From positions 1 to 45,053 of the forward strand of contig NZ_JAGQEG010000044.1 in assembly GCF_018305005.1 (NCBI RefSeq): 45,053 nt of DNA. The letters run 5' to 3'. This document shows positions 19,764 to 28,697 of this stretch, piece by piece. Made by a program: the position numbers and the translations under genes. Every line of letters starts with the position of its first letter. Positions within the stretch are counted from its first letter, which is position 1. The stretch comes from Collimonas silvisoli. GTDB taxonomy: Bacteria > Pseudomonadota > Gammaproteobacteria > Burkholderiales > Burkholderiaceae_D. The notes beneath the pieces were generated by a model. It made no database searches. It had not been told where the DNA came from and saw nothing but the letters and a program-made list of their open reading frames with translations.

Positions 19764-20935
19764 TGAGACACCTCGATGATGCGGCCAAAGTTCTTCCCGA
19801 ATTTTTGCTGATATTCAGTCATTTTCTGCATGCGCTCTTGTACTCTGGTCCGGTCCTGCACCTCGCCGGCGAGCTGGCCGCAAGCAGCATCGATATCGTC
19901 GCCGCGCGTCTTGCGCACGGTAGTGACGATGCCGGCGTCCATCAGAATCTGGGCAAAAGCCTTGATGCGCGGATTATTCGAGCGCTTCAATCCCGATTCC
20001 GGGAAAGGATTGAACGGAATCAGATTGAATTTGCAAGGGACGGCGGGGCCGCCTGTGTGGCCCTGCACCAAGGCGATCAGTTCGCGCGCATGGACGTCGG
20101 TATCGTTGACGTCGTCCAGCATACAGTATTCAAAAGTAATGAAATCGCGCGGCGCGAATTCCAGATAACGCTTACAAGCAGCCATCAGCTCGCGCAAAGG
20201 ATATTTTTTATTCAGGGGCACCAAGCCATCGCGCAGCGTGTCGTTGGAAGCATGCAGCGATACTGCCATCGCCACCGCGCAATCCTGCGACAGCTTATCT
20301 ATCATCGGCACCACACCGCTGGTAGACAAAGTCACGCGGCGGCGCGATAAACCGTAGGCGTTATCGTCCAGCATCAGCTTCAGCGCCGTCACTGTCGGTT
20401 CGTAGTTCAGCAAAGGCTCGCCCATGCCCATCATCACCACGTTGGTGATCTGGCGCTCGCCTTTATGGCCGGGCTCGACACCCTTGGACTTGCGCAATTC
20501 AAACTCGGCCATCCACAGCTGGCCGATAATTTCACCGACTGTCAGATTGCGGCTGAAGCCTTGCTTGCCGGTGGAACAAAAGCGGCAATTCACCGCGCAG
20601 CCGGCCTGCGTCGAAATGCACAGGGTGCCGCGGTTTTCTTCGGGGATGAACACTGTCTCGACCGCATTGCCCTGACCGACGTCGAGCAGCCACTTGCGGG
20701 TGCCGTCGGATGAGGTGTGATCGCTGATCACGGCGGGAGCGGCGATGATCGCCCGGGTAGCCAGCTTGTCACGCAATGACTTGGCCAAATCTGTCATTGC
20801 ATCGAAATCGTGTGCGCCGAATTGATGAATCCAGCGCAGCAGTTGTTTTGCGCGAAACGGCTTCTCACCCAACTCGCCGCAATAAGCGGTCAGTTGTGCG
20901 GGATCCAGATCCAGCAGGTTGGTGAGAGCAGTCAT
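19760..20935 (-). CDS. rlmN: Dual-specificity rRNA/tRNA adenine-C2 methyltransferase RlmN
   Basis: A 391-residue radical SAM enzyme that methylates C2 of A2503 in 23S rRNA and A37 in a set of tRNAs. The [4Fe-4S] CxxxCxxC motif is CAVNCRFC (Cys 113, 117 and 120). The GEPLLNYEP segment binds SAM, and the C-terminal [15 protein letters not shown] carries the cysteine that forms the covalent RNA adduct. Length is normal. It lies 78 nt after ndk and overlaps pilW by 4 nt. Confidence 0.97.
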   Translation of the reverse strand: MTALTNLLDLDPAQLTAYCGELGEKPFRAKQLLRWIHQFGAHDFDAMTDLAKSLRDKLATRAIIAAPAVISDHTSSDGTRKWLLDVGQGNAVETVFIPEENRGTLCISTQAGCAVNCRFCSTGKQGFSRNLTVGEIIGQLWMAEFELRKSKGVEPGHKGERQITNVVMMGMGEPLLNYEPTVTALKLMLDDNAYGLSRRRVTLSTSGVVPMIDKLSQDCAVAMAVSLHASNDTLRDGLVPLNKKYPLRELMAACKRYLEFAPRDFITFEYCMLDDVNDTDVHARELIALVQGHTGGPAVPCKFNLIPFNPFPESGLKRSNNPRIKAFAQILMDAGIVTTVRKTRGDDIDAACGQLAGEVQDRTRVQERMQKMTEYQQKFGKNFGRIIEVSQ

Positions 20936-21013
20936 GGCATTTCCAATCTATACCGGCAGCCGGGCATTCCCGGGCCACCGACAAGTTTCAAATCAAAACA
21001 ATCAATACAGCAA

Positions 21014-21430
21014 TTAAGCCTTCAGCGCTGGGAAGAAATAAGCAATTTCAACTTTTGCTGTTTCCACTGCGTCCGAACCGTGTACTGCGTTAGCGTCGAT
21101 CGAAGCAGCGAAGTCAGCACGGATAGTGCCTTTTTCTGCCTTCTTAGGATCGGTCGCGCCCATCAGGTCGCGGTGCTTCAATACTGCGTTTTCGCCTTCC
21201 AGCGCTTGAATGATCACTGGACCGGAGATCATGAAATCGACCAGATCCTTGAAGAAAGGACGCTCGCGGTGAACTGCGTAGAAGCCTTCTGCCTCTTCGC
21301 GCGACAGCTGCGTCATGCGAGCAGCAATGATTTTCAGGCCAGCGTTTTCAAAACGGGTGTAAATTTGACCGATTACGTTTTTTGCGACTGCGTCCGGTTT
21401 GATAATCGACAGGGTGCGTTCAATTGCCAT
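21014..21430 (-). CDS. ndk: Nucleoside diphosphate kinase
   Basis: A 138-residue enzyme that balances nucleoside triphosphate pools by phosphate transfer from ATP to other NDPs. The active-site motif NAVHGSDA contains the phosphorylated histidine (His117), and the N-terminal [12 protein letters not shown] and FENAGLKI segments are typical. It heads the minus-strand run that continues through rlmN, pilW, rodZ, ispG and hisS. The 260-nt intergenic region to the divergent YccA-like gene must hold its promoter. Confidence 0.98.
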   Translation of the reverse strand: MAIERTLSIIKPDAVAKNVIGQIYTRFENAGLKIIAARMTQLSREEAEGFYAVHRERPFFKDLVDFMISGPVIIQALEGENAVLKHRDLMGATDPKKAEKGTIRADFAASIDANAVHGSDAVETAKVEIAYFFPALKA

Positions 21431-21690
21431 CTGAAAAACTCCAATAAAATGAAAGGGTTAAAGTGCTTATTTAAATGACTGGTTAATAGTTCAATCAACC
21501 TTTGATTTTAACACGAAACACCCATGTAGAATCGTCAAAACTAGGCAAAACGCAAGCTGCAGAGCGTATAAGACCCGCAGAGTGACCTTAGAGAACCACT
21601 TTCCCGCTTTGCTGTCAGATGTAAAGATGTTGTTGGTAGTGCTATGATCGCAACAGTTTAATACTTTTGCAATTTCCAAAGGAGTCCCTG

Positions 21691-22386
21691 ATGAACCAAA
21701 ATCTGCAACCGACCTACTCACCGGGCAGCACCGCGCTGAGCGTACAACACCGCGTGCTGCGCAACACGTACTGGCTGCTGGCATTGTCCATGCTGCCGAC
21801 GATTGCGGGCGCATGGCTTGGGGTACAGATGGATTTTAGTTTCTTTAGAAACAGTCCGCTGATCGGCTTCATGGCCTTCATGGCCGTGGCATTTGGTTTC
21901 TTCTATGCAATTGAAAAAACCAAAAATACCGGCTGGGGCGTCCTGCTCCTGCTCGGCTTTACTTTCTTCATGGGCCTGATGCTGTCACGTCTGATCGGCC
22001 ATACGCTGATCGGATTTTCCAACGGCGCCACACTGATCATGATGGCTTTCGGCGGCACTGCCAGCGTTTTTGTCGTCATGGCGAGTATCGCGACAGTCAG
22101 CAAGCGCGATTTCTCTTCCATGGGAAAATGGCTGTTTGCCGGCGTGGTGGTGTTGCTGCTGGCGTCCTTGGCCAATGTCTTCCTGCAAGTACCAGCGCTG
22201 TATCTGGCGGTATCGGTAATCGCCATCGCGATTTTCTCGGCCTATATCTTGTATGACGTGCAACGCATCATCAACGGCGGCGAGACAAATTATATTTCGG
22301 CAACACTGAGTCTGTACCTGGATGTCTACAATATCTTTGTCAACCTGCTTTCCCTGCTAGGCATTTTCGGCGGCAATCGGAATTAA
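21691..22386 (+). CDS. Bax inhibitor-1/YccA family membrane protein
   Basis: A 231-residue protein with seven hydrophobic segments, matching the UPF0005/Bax1-I family. The C-terminal ILYDVQRIINGGETNYISATLSLYLD split over residues 190-215 is a family hallmark, including the acidic residues of the pore region. E. coli YccA interacts with the FtsH-HflKC protease and protects SecY from degradation; the presence of hflKC elsewhere in this window fits but is not specific. The ATG at 21691 has AAAGGAG 7-8 nt upstream. A TATGAT at 21644-21649 could be the -10 element. A bidirectional terminator follows. Confidence 0.92.
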   Translation: MNQNLQPTYSPGSTALSVQHRVLRNTYWLLALSMLPTIAGAWLGVQMDFSFFRNSPLIGFMAFMAVAFGFFYAIEKTKNTGWGVLLLLGFTFFMGLMLSRLIGHTLIGFSNGATLIMMAFGGTASVFVVMASIATVSKRDFSSMGKWLFAGVVVLLLASLANVFLQVPALYLAVSVIAIAIFSAYILYDVQRIINGGETNYISATLSLYLDVYNIFVNLLSLLGIFGGNRN

Positions 22387-22407
22387 GCAGGACGGGTCAC
22401 TGAAAGC

Positions 22408-22436
22408 AAAAAAGCCGACCCTTGTGTCGGCTTTTT
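22408..22436. terminator. Bidirectional terminator between yccA-like gene and rlmD
   Basis: AAAAAGCCGAC and GTCGGCTTTTT form a stem of about 11 bp with a short loop (CCTTGT). T tracts on both strands suit termination of the two convergent genes. Confidence 0.88.
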
Positions 22437-22455
22437 CATTGATAGTCAAACCAAC

Positions 22456-23805
22456 TCAAGGCAGATCGAACACCGCAATCGACTCCACGTGTGCAGTGTG
22501 CGGGAACATATTCACCACCCCGGCCTGGCTCAAGCGATAACCGCCGGCGATCAGCAAGCCGACGTCACGCGCCAAGGTCGACGGGTTGCAGGAGACGTAC
22601 ACAATCCGCTTCGGCATCAATGTCTTATCAATTTCCGCCAGTCCGACAATCGCTTCGCACACCGCCGCGGCGCCGTCGCGCGGCGGATCGATCAGCATCC
22701 GGTCAAACTTGCCCAGCGCGACAAAATCCTCGGCACTTGCCTCAAACAGATTGCGGCAATAAAAAGTGGTTTTGCCGGCCAGTTGATTTACCGCTGCATT
22801 TTCGCCAGCACGGTCGATCAAGGCTTGGCTGCCTTCGATACCGACCACCTGTTGCGCTTGGGTGGCCAAGGGCAAAGTGAAATTCCCCAGGCCGCAAAAC
22901 AGATCGGCCACTCGATCGAGCGGCTGCACGTCCAGCAGGCGCAAGGCGCGCGCCACCAATACCCGGTTGATTTGATGGTTCACCTGGGTGAAATCGGTAG
23001 GCTTGAAAGGCATGCGCACGCCAAATTCAGGCAGGGTGTAATACAGCTCACCCTGCGCCGGATAAAACGGATAGGCGCTGTCCGGGCCTGCGGTCTGCAA
23101 CCACCAATTCACTTGATACTGGTCGGCAAACGCCTTCAACTTGATTTCGTCGTCAACCGTCAGGGCCGCCATAATGCGCAATACCAACGCCGTAACCTTG
23201 CCTTGCGGCCCCTCGCCTACCGCCAGCTCGATTTGCGGAATCTGGTCAATCAGGCTGAGCGAAGCAATCAGGTGACGCAGCGGCACCAGCATCGCCGATA
23301 CATTCGCCGGCAGTACCTCGCAGGCTTTCATGTCCGTAACGAAAGATGATTTCCTTTCATGGAAGCCGACCAGCACGCCGCCCTTTTTAGGCACGTTGCG
23401 CACCGATATGCGAGCGCGATAGCGATAACCCCAGGTCGGCCCATAAATCGGGCGCAGCATGGATTCAGCCTTGACCTTGCCGATATGCCATAGATTGTCT
23501 TCCAGCACGCGTTGCTTGATGGCTACCTGGGCAGTCGGCTCCAGGTGTTGCATGGCGCAGCCGCCGCATATGCCGAACACGGCGCAATGCGGCTTCACCC
23601 GCAACACTGATTCGTTGTGCAAGGCGGTCATGGTGGCCGCTTCCCATTTCGCCTTCTTGCGATACGACAAGAAACTGACCCGCTCGCCCGGTAAAGCACC
23701 CTCGACAAAAATAACCTTGCCCTGGCTGCCGTCCTCATTTTGCAAATGGCCGATCCCGCGCGCATCCATGTCGAGGGATTTGATATCGATAGTATCTTGT
23801 TGCAT
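22456..23805 (-). CDS. rlmD: 23S rRNA (uracil-1939-C5)-methyltransferase RlmD
   Basis: A 449-residue enzyme with an N-terminal TRAM domain (about residues 2-60), iron-sulfur cysteines in CAVFGICGGC (Cys 74, 80 and 83, with a further Cys about residue 165) and a C-terminal SAM methyltransferase fold. The methyltransferase region shows DLFCGLGNFTLPL, DPPRDGA and VYVSCNPSTLARD with the catalytic nucleophile Cys. It methylates U1939 of 23S rRNA. The frame stays open to 23928, but the added residues are unrelated to the family, so the start is placed at 23805. It is downstream of rpoS across a 150-nt gap with a possible terminator. Confidence 0.95.
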   Translation of the reverse strand: MQQDTIDIKSLDMDARGIGHLQNEDGSQGKVIFVEGALPGERVSFLSYRKKAKWEAATMTALHNESVLRVKPHCAVFGICGGCAMQHLEPTAQVAIKQRVLEDNLWHIGKVKAESMLRPIYGPTWGYRYRARISVRNVPKKGGVLVGFHERKSSFVTDMKACEVLPANVSAMLVPLRHLIASLSLIDQIPQIELAVGEGPQGKVTALVLRIMAALTVDDEIKLKAFADQYQVNWWLQTAGPDSAYPFYPAQGELYYTLPEFGVRMPFKPTDFTQVNHQINRVLVARALRLLDVQPLDRVADLFCGLGNFTLPLATQAQQVVGIEGSQALIDRAGENAAVNQLAGKTTFYCRNLFEASAEDFVALGKFDRMLIDPPRDGAAAVCEAIVGLAEIDKTLMPKRIVYVSCNPSTLARDVGLLIAGGYRLSQAGVVNMFPHTAHVESIAVFDLP

Positions 23806-23905
23806 AGGAAATTCTAAAATTGCGGGGCAGAGTTTAAGGGCGCCAAGGTGAGCCTTGGGACGAATTACTCTGCTCCAGCTGATCAGATGAAAGGGTTGGA
23901 TTATA

Positions 23906-23938
23906 AAGAAAAATAGTGGCGGCGCCATACCTGGCCGC
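23906..23938 (-). terminator. Possible intrinsic terminator after rpoS
   Basis: On the minus strand GCGGC and GCCGC can pair around a 10-nt loop, followed by CACTATTTTTCTTT. The stem is short but the T-rich tail and the position 18 nt after the rpoS stop fit a terminator. Confidence 0.45.
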
Positions 23939-23955
23939 GCAAGCGTTTCATCCCT

Positions 23956-24981
23956 CTAAAGAAAGGAATCCTTACCAACCCCTTTTGCACCCAGCAAACG
24001 CTTCAGCTTAAGCAGCGCCTCTTGTTGAATCTGCCGCACCCGCTCGCGCGTAACGCCTATTTCGGCTGCCAGTTCTTCCAGCGTCGACGGATCGTCGTTA
24101 TCCAGGCCGAAACGACGCATGATGACATTGCGCTGCTTGTCCGTCAGTTTTTCCAGCCAGACTCTTACGAGAATAGACATTTCCTGCTGTTCAGCGCGCG
24201 AATCGGGATTTTCCTCGGTGGCGCTCGGCAGCAGATCCATCAGGCTGGCCAGCGGATCCTGGTCCAGTGGCGCATCCAGCGATGCGGCGTGCTCGGACAG
24301 CGCCAGTACGTCTTGTACATCTTCCACCGGCCGGTCCACCAGATGGGCGATATCTTCGGCACTGGCGTCCTTGCCGTCGTGGTGCTGCGCTTCCAGATGA
24401 TATTTAGCGCGCAGGATCTGGTTCAATTCGCGCACCATATGCACCGGCAGGCGCACGGTGCGCGCCTGATTCATGATAGCGCGCTCGATACTTTGACGTA
24501 TCCACCAGGTGGCATAAGTAGAAAAACGGAAACCGCGCTCGGGCTCGAATTTGTCGATCGCCCGCATCAGGCCGAGATTGCCTTCCTCGATCAGATCGAG
24601 CAAGGCGACACCACGGTTGATATAGTGCTTGGCGATCGAAACCACCAGGCGTAGATTGTGCTCGATCATTTTCTGCCGAGCTTCGAAATTGCCTTGTTTC
24701 GCCAGAGTGGCGAAATGCACTTCCTCGCTCACCGACAACAGCGGCCGGGTACCGATCTGATTCAAATAGTGTTGCGTGGTATCGGTCGACAGCTCAGCTG
24801 CCAATACCTTCTTCAGCTCTTCGACGCCATCGACCACCACCACCACGCCGTCAACCACGACTTCGTCGTCAACGTCCTGCTCGGCGGCGACAGCATCAAC
24901 ATCATCTTGCCCATCATCGGCAAGCTGCTCCGATGAGACGTCAAGCTCGTCATCCTGATGATCTGTCGGCCGTTTGCTCAT
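23956..24981 (-). CDS. rpoS: RNA polymerase sigma factor RpoS (sigma-38)
   Basis: A 341-residue sigma-70 family protein for stationary phase and general stress. Region 1.2 begins [11 protein letters not shown], region 2 contains [20 protein letters not shown] and [16 protein letters not shown], and region 4 ends with the helix-turn-helix [20 protein letters not shown]. The N-terminal 55 residues are acidic and low in complexity, with a striking Val/Asp stretch at residues 37-53 encoded by GTG/GTC/GAC runs. The start codon directly abuts the nlpD stop (TAAATG), so it can be read through from nlpD; in related bacteria the main rpoS promoter lies inside nlpD. Confidence 0.96.
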   Translation of the reverse strand: MSKRPTDHQDDELDVSSEQLADDGQDDVDAVAAEQDVDDEVVVDGVVVVVDGVEELKKVLAAELSTDTTQHYLNQIGTRPLLSVSEEVHFATLAKQGNFEARQKMIEHNLRLVVSIAKHYINRGVALLDLIEEGNLGLMRAIDKFEPERGFRFSTYATWWIRQSIERAIMNQARTVRLPVHMVRELNQILRAKYHLEAQHHDGKDASAEDIAHLVDRPVEDVQDVLALSEHAASLDAPLDQDPLASLMDLLPSATEENPDSRAEQQEMSILVRVWLEKLTDKQRNVIMRRFGLDNDDPSTLEELAAEIGVTRERVRQIQQEALLKLKRLLGAKGVGKDSFL

Positions 24982-25965
24982 TTATCGATTAGGTAAGAAT
25001 TTCGATGGATCCACAGGTTTGCCCTGCTGGCGAATTTCGAAGTGCAGCTTGACTGCATCGCTGTCCGAATTCCCCATTTCGGCAATTTTCTGGCCCTTGC
25101 TCACCGTCTGCCCTTCTTTTACCAGGATGCTCTTATTATGCGCGTAAGCGGACAATAAGTTACTGGTATGTTTGATGATAACCAAATTACCATAACCCCG
25201 AATGCCGCTACCGGCATACATCACCTTGCCACCGGCGGCGGCAACCACAGTCTGCCCGGCCTTGCCGGAAATATCGATGCCTTTCTTGCCCTGATCGAAA
25301 GCCGCGGTCTGCTTGCCTTCCGCCGGCCACATCCAGTCCACACGCTCCTCATCGCCGGATGCCGGCGCCGCTGTCGAAGCTGCGCTGCTGGCGGCGGCGG
25401 TAGCGGCCGGGGCCGCCACGACCGGCGCCGTTGCTGGTTTCGACACTTCGCCGGACGAGGCTGTATCCGGTTTCTGCAACTCAGCCAGGGCGCTGTCGGA
25501 ATATGGGCGCTTGTCGCCGCGCGGCCCGCTCTTGTTGCCGCCATTGCCCGCGACTGCGGCTGACGGCGCACTGCCCAGAGATCTTACTTCCACTCCTGAA
25601 CCGGATGCCACATTGCCAACCTGGGCGCCGCCGGCCGCCCCCGAACTACCGTCCGGAGGTTGCACCCGCAGCACTTGGCCGACCTTGATGTCGTTGGCGT
25701 TTTCCAGCTTGTTCCAAGTCACGATATCGCGATAGCTTTGACCGAATTCAAGCGCAATCCGATACAAGGTATCGCCTTGTTTGACGGTGTAAGAGCCGCG
25801 CCCGTCAGCGGCCCGTGGCGTATCGGCCGCAGCCGCGGTGGCTACAGCGCCGTTGCCGCCCGGCCGCCGCTCAACTACCGGGGCGGGAGTGCGCGGAGTG
25901 GTACATGCGGCAAGCGTACCTATCATTAATCCTAAAGCTATAAAGCGAGTTTTCTTCATTCTCAT
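24982..25965 (-). CDS. nlpD: NlpD-like murein hydrolase activator (LysM + degenerate M23)
   Basis: A 327-residue lipoprotein with a signal peptide ending in the lipobox LAAC, a LysM peptidoglycan-binding domain (YTVKQGDTLYRIALEFGQ, about residues 58-102), a Gly/Ala/Pro-rich linker and a C-terminal LytM/M23 domain. The metal ligands of active M23 peptidases are missing: the HxxxD position reads KKGID and the HxH position reads KLHFEI. This is the pattern of EnvC/NlpD proteins, which activate N-acetylmuramoyl amidases during septum splitting instead of cutting themselves. The start is placed at 25965 (MRMKKTRF), with 25959 and 25989 as alternatives. It abuts rpoS with no gap. Confidence 0.92.
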   Translation of the reverse strand: MRMKKTRFIALGLMIGTLAACTTPRTPAPVVERRPGGNGAVATAAAADTPRAADGRGSYTVKQGDTLYRIALEFGQSYRDIVTWNKLENANDIKVGQVLRVQPPDGSSGAAGGAQVGNVASGSGVEVRSLGSAPSAAVAGNGGNKSGPRGDKRPYSDSALAELQKPDTASSGEVSKPATAPVVAAPAATAAASSAASTAAPASGDEERVDWMWPAEGKQTAAFDQGKKGIDISGKAGQTVVAAAGGKVMYAGSGIRGYGNLVIIKHTSNLLSAYAHNKSILVKEGQTVSKGQKIAEMGNSDSDAVKLHFEIRQQGKPVDPSKFLPNR

Positions 25966-26094
25966 TACATTTATTAGTATGTGCGACATGGTCGCTGATT
26001 ATTCGTCAATTTATTCCGCCAGCTACAACAATAGATTCAACCTTATTTCCAGCCTTGCTTTCGACCGCATTTGCAACCGTATTTGCAATCTTGC

Positions 26095-26973
26095 TCAGAC
26101 CGTCCCGGCACGCAAAGGCACAAAATGACAGTCTTCCAGTGTGGTACTGGTCCAATCAAATTTACTTGTTCGCTGGATGAGCTGCAGTACTTGATGACGG
26201 GCGCCGACCGGCGCCACCAAGCGGCCGCCGATCGTCATTTGGTCCAGTAAAGCTTGCGGTACTTCGAGACCGGCTGCAGCCAGTATGATACCGTCGAAAG
26301 GCGCCACCTGCGGCAGCCCAAGCATACCATCTCCGTAATGCAAACGGATGTTGGCAATCCGCAGCGGACGCAAGTTGCTTCTTGCCAGTTCGTGCAAGGG
26401 CTTGATCCGCTCTATCGAATAAACTTCCTTGGCAACCAGAGACAACACCGCCGCCTGATAACCGCAGCCGGTGCCGATTTCCAGCACGCGATGCAAGACG
26501 CCGCCTTGCTGGTTGTCACGCATGATCTCTATCATGCGCGCCACGATATACGGCTGGGAAATTGTCTGATGATGACCGATCGGCAGCGAGGCGTCGATGT
26601 ATGCCTGGCTGGACAAGCCCGGCTCCATGAACATATGGCGTGGCACCGCCTCCATCGCGGCCAGCACTTTGGCGTCGCTCACCCCCTGCCTGGCAATCCG
26701 GTCCACCATGGCTTTGCGCACCCCGTCGGACACCATCGAGCCTGAACGCTCGACATGGCTTGCGGTTTGCATCGGACGTGACATCGGCTTGCTTGCCAGC
26801 GCCGTTGGCGCCGCGCCGGCAGCATTGCGCGGTGTCGACCGGGAATTTTCCCAAGCAACGTTTGTGGTTGCAGTCTGCGGGGTGGCGACGCTGCGCTTGT
26901 TCTGGTCAGCGCTGGATTTCTTATCGACCAGCGACGATAGCGTCAGCGGGAAACGCTTGGTCTTGTCGGTCAT
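26095..26973 (-). CDS. pcm: Protein-L-isoaspartate O-methyltransferase with N-terminal extension
   Basis: A 292-residue enzyme that methylates L-isoaspartyl residues in damaged proteins for repair. The catalytic part begins around residue 80 with [18 protein letters not shown]. It shows the substrate loop [18 protein letters not shown], the SAM motif [15 protein letters not shown] and the C-terminal GGRLVAPVG. About 75 residues precede the catalytic domain and are polar, Ser/Thr/Ala-rich and without domain features, longer than in E. coli Pcm. The ATG overlaps the surE stop by 4 nt (ATGA), so the surE-pcm pair is coupled as in other proteobacteria. Confidence 0.94.
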   Translation of the reverse strand: MTDKTKRFPLTLSSLVDKKSSADQNKRSVATPQTATTNVAWENSRSTPRNAAGAAPTALASKPMSRPMQTASHVERSGSMVSDGVRKAMVDRIARQGVSDAKVLAAMEAVPRHMFMEPGLSSQAYIDASLPIGHHQTISQPYIVARMIEIMRDNQQGGVLHRVLEIGTGCGYQAAVLSLVAKEVYSIERIKPLHELARSNLRPLRIANIRLHYGDGMLGLPQVAPFDGIILAAAGLEVPQALLDQMTIGGRLVAPVGARHQVLQLIQRTSKFDWTSTTLEDCHFVPLRAGTV

Positions 26974-27707
26974 GACAAGTCTTTCCTTAGCGCGGCCAAT
27001 TGCGCCGCATGCGTCAAATCTATTTGCAAGGGAGTGATCGAAACGTGGCCGTTGGCCGTCGCATGGAAATCGGTGCCCTCGCCGGCGTCGCGTGCGGCGC
27101 CCGGCGGCCCGATCCAGTATATGTCGCGGCCATGCGGATCTTTATCCTTGATGACCGCCTCCGACTCATGCCGTTTTCCCAAGCGGGTCGCCACGATCGG
27201 CTTCAACTGATCGTAAGGCAGGTTGGGAATATTGACATTCAACAGATACGGCTGCGGCAGATTATCGAAACGGCGCTCGACAATTTCTCGCGCCACCATG
27301 GCCGCCGCCTCCAATTCATCCCAGCCCTTGTGCAGTTGCGAAAAAGCGATGGCGGGAATGCCAAACAAAAAACCTTCGGTGGCCGCCGCCACGGTGCCGG
27401 AATAAAGCGTGTCGTCGCCCATGTTCTGACCCTGATTAATGCCAGACACAATCAGATCCGGTCGAAAATTGAGCAAGCCGGTTAAAGCTATATGCACGCA
27501 ATCAGACGGGGTTCCGTTAACAAAGTAAAAACCGTTCTCTGCACGTTGCACGGTTAGAGGGCGGTCCAGGGTCAGCGAATTGGAAGAGCCGGAGCGATTG
27601 CTGTCCGGCGCCACCACCACGATTTCGGCAATCGGCGTCAGCGCATTCGCCAGCGCGATGATGCCCGGCGCCAAGTAACCATCGTCGTTGCTGATCAAAA
27701 TTTTCAT
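26970..27707 (-). CDS. surE: 5'/3'-nucleotidase SurE
   Basis: A 245-residue phosphatase acting on nucleoside monophosphates and short polyphosphates under survival conditions. The N-terminal [11 protein letters not shown] carries the metal ligands Asp8 and Asp9, and [15 protein letters not shown] and [19 protein letters not shown] complete the active site. It is the first gene of the surE-pcm-nlpD-rpoS operon, which combines damage repair, cell separation and stationary-phase control. The promoter should be in the 380-nt region upstream. Confidence 0.96.
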   Translation of the reverse strand: MKILISNDDGYLAPGIIALANALTPIAEIVVVAPDSNRSGSSNSLTLDRPLTVQRAENGFYFVNGTPSDCVHIALTGLLNFRPDLIVSGINQGQNMGDDTLYSGTVAAATEGFLFGIPAIAFSQLHKGWDELEAAAMVAREIVERRFDNLPQPYLLNVNIPNLPYDQLKPIVATRLGKRHESEAVIKDKDPHGRDIYWIGPPGAARDAGEGTDFHATANGHVSITPLQIDLTHAAQLAALRKDLS

Positions 27708-28087
27708 ATTTGGATTTTACCCGAAGCAATGTTACGGATTTATGAAGATTTTGGGATTGTAACCAAGTACGCTCTGCTGTGGTGTTTGATAAACGACAGA
27801 GCCCAGAAGTAACGACTTCTACGCCAGTCTAGTGCAAACCCGAGCGACAGCATCTGACTTAGTTGCTTTTTCTGATGTCAATAAGCAAATTGCAAAATTA
27901 TGTTGCAGCGCCACATAAAACTTACAGCGGTGGTATAAAAAGAGGTATTGTTAGCGCTATCAAATTATTCAAGTATGCGGTTTTGAGTGGTTGCATGCTT
28001 GTCCGACAATATCGGACAAGCATGCAACCCACTGCACGACCACCCTTTAAATCACCTCGCCTGTCGTCAGACTATCAAGGAGTCACC
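27708..28087. other. Divergent intergenic region surE / phasin
   Basis: This 380-nt region separates the divergent surE operon and phasin gene and must hold both promoters. It contains a perfect 18-bp inverted repeat near the phasin end (separate entry) and an AT-rich stretch with TTGCA-type words (about 27887-27910). No convincing protein-coding gene is seen; an open frame leading into the phasin from 27863 has no family resemblance. AAGGAG precedes the phasin ATG. Confidence 0.6.
27989..28029. promoter_or_regulatory. Perfect 18-bp inverted repeat upstream of phasin gene
   Basis: The left arm GGTTGCATGCTTGTCCGA (27989-28006) and the right arm (28012-28029) are exact reverse complements around the 5-nt loop CAATA. 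The similarity continues outward with one bulged base (AGTG on the left, CACT on the right). It ends 58 nt before the phasin ATG and has no T tract, so it is more likely a regulatory site or 5' leader hairpin than a terminator. Confidence 0.75.
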
Positions 28088-28576
28088 ATGAAATCGTACC
28101 GAGTCCACGACACCGGCCCTTTAGGCGCCTGGACCGATCTGCTGTTCAAAACCGGGGAAATGGTCAACGCTTCCGCACAGGTGATCGGCCACCGCACCGC
28201 CCGCCTGGCGCTGGCCGGGCCGGCGCCAAGCCAGCGCGACCGCAATGAATTCAATCTGATGAGCCAGGAAAAAATGGAAGCGGCAGCAGAATCGGCGCAC
28301 GCCATGGCGATCCGGATGATGAGCCTGCATCAGGAAGTTGCCAGGCTGGCGATCCAGCACATGCTGAACGGCACCGCCAACCTGATGTCGGTGGCCAGCA
28401 GCAGCACACTGCGCCAGTCGGGACATCGCCAGAGCAAGCTGGCACATGACACCATGCGCAACTCGGCGGAAGCGGTGTCACAGCTCAACACTTCACTAGC
28501 GAATATTGCCCAAACCGGATTGCATCCGATTCATGCACGGGCAACAGCTAACGCAAAACGTCTGAAAGAACTCTGA
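28088..28576 (+). CDS. Phasin-like polyhydroxyalkanoate granule-associated protein
   Basis: A 162-residue, largely helical protein with no signal peptide or membrane helix. Segments such as WTDLLFKTGEMVNASAQVIGHRTARLA and the alternating Ala/Met/Gln-rich amphipathic helices resemble the phasin family that coats polyhydroxyalkanoate granules and controls their size and number. AAGGAGTCACC immediately precedes the ATG. It stands alone between divergent surE and a convergent lipoprotein operon. The assignment rests on overall composition and family feel, so phasin is likely but not certain; storage-granule function would fit its position next to the rpoS block. Confidence 0.72.
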   Translation: MKSYRVHDTGPLGAWTDLLFKTGEMVNASAQVIGHRTARLALAGPAPSQRDRNEFNLMSQEKMEAAAESAHAMAIRMMSLHQEVARLAIQHMLNGTANLMSVASSSTLRQSGHRQSKLAHDTMRNSAEAVSQLNTSLANIAQTGLHPIHARATANAKRLKEL

Positions 28577-28659
28577 GATATGTTAAGCAGCCGCAGCCAG
28601 TATGAAGCGAAAGTGCTGCAAAAACACTGGCTGGGTATTTGAAATTTTGAAAGCCATAT

Positions 28660-28684
28660 GGCCATGCCAAACCTTGGCATGGCC
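28660..28684. terminator. Hairpin between phasin and convergent lipoprotein operon
   Basis: GGCCATGCCAA and TTGGCATGGCC form a perfect 11-bp stem with a 3-nt loop (ACC). It lies 84 nt after the phasin stop and 14 nt beyond the stop of the converging operon. No T tract follows on either strand, so it is only a probable transcript end. Confidence 0.45.
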
Positions 28685-28697
28685 AATCCGGATTACA

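Noticed and set aside
23806-23928. Longer RlmD start at 23928
   Set aside because: The added segment is hydrophobic and unlike the TRAM-domain start; it also covers the region after the rpoS terminator candidate.
24982-25400. NlpD M23 domain as an active endopeptidase
   Set aside because: The metal ligands HxxxD and HxH are replaced (KKGID, KLHFEI), so a non-catalytic amidase activator is the better reading.
27863-28087. Upstream extension of the phasin reading frame
   Set aside because: It would translate through the perfect inverted repeat, lacks family resemblance, and the ATG at 28088 has a strong AAGGAG.
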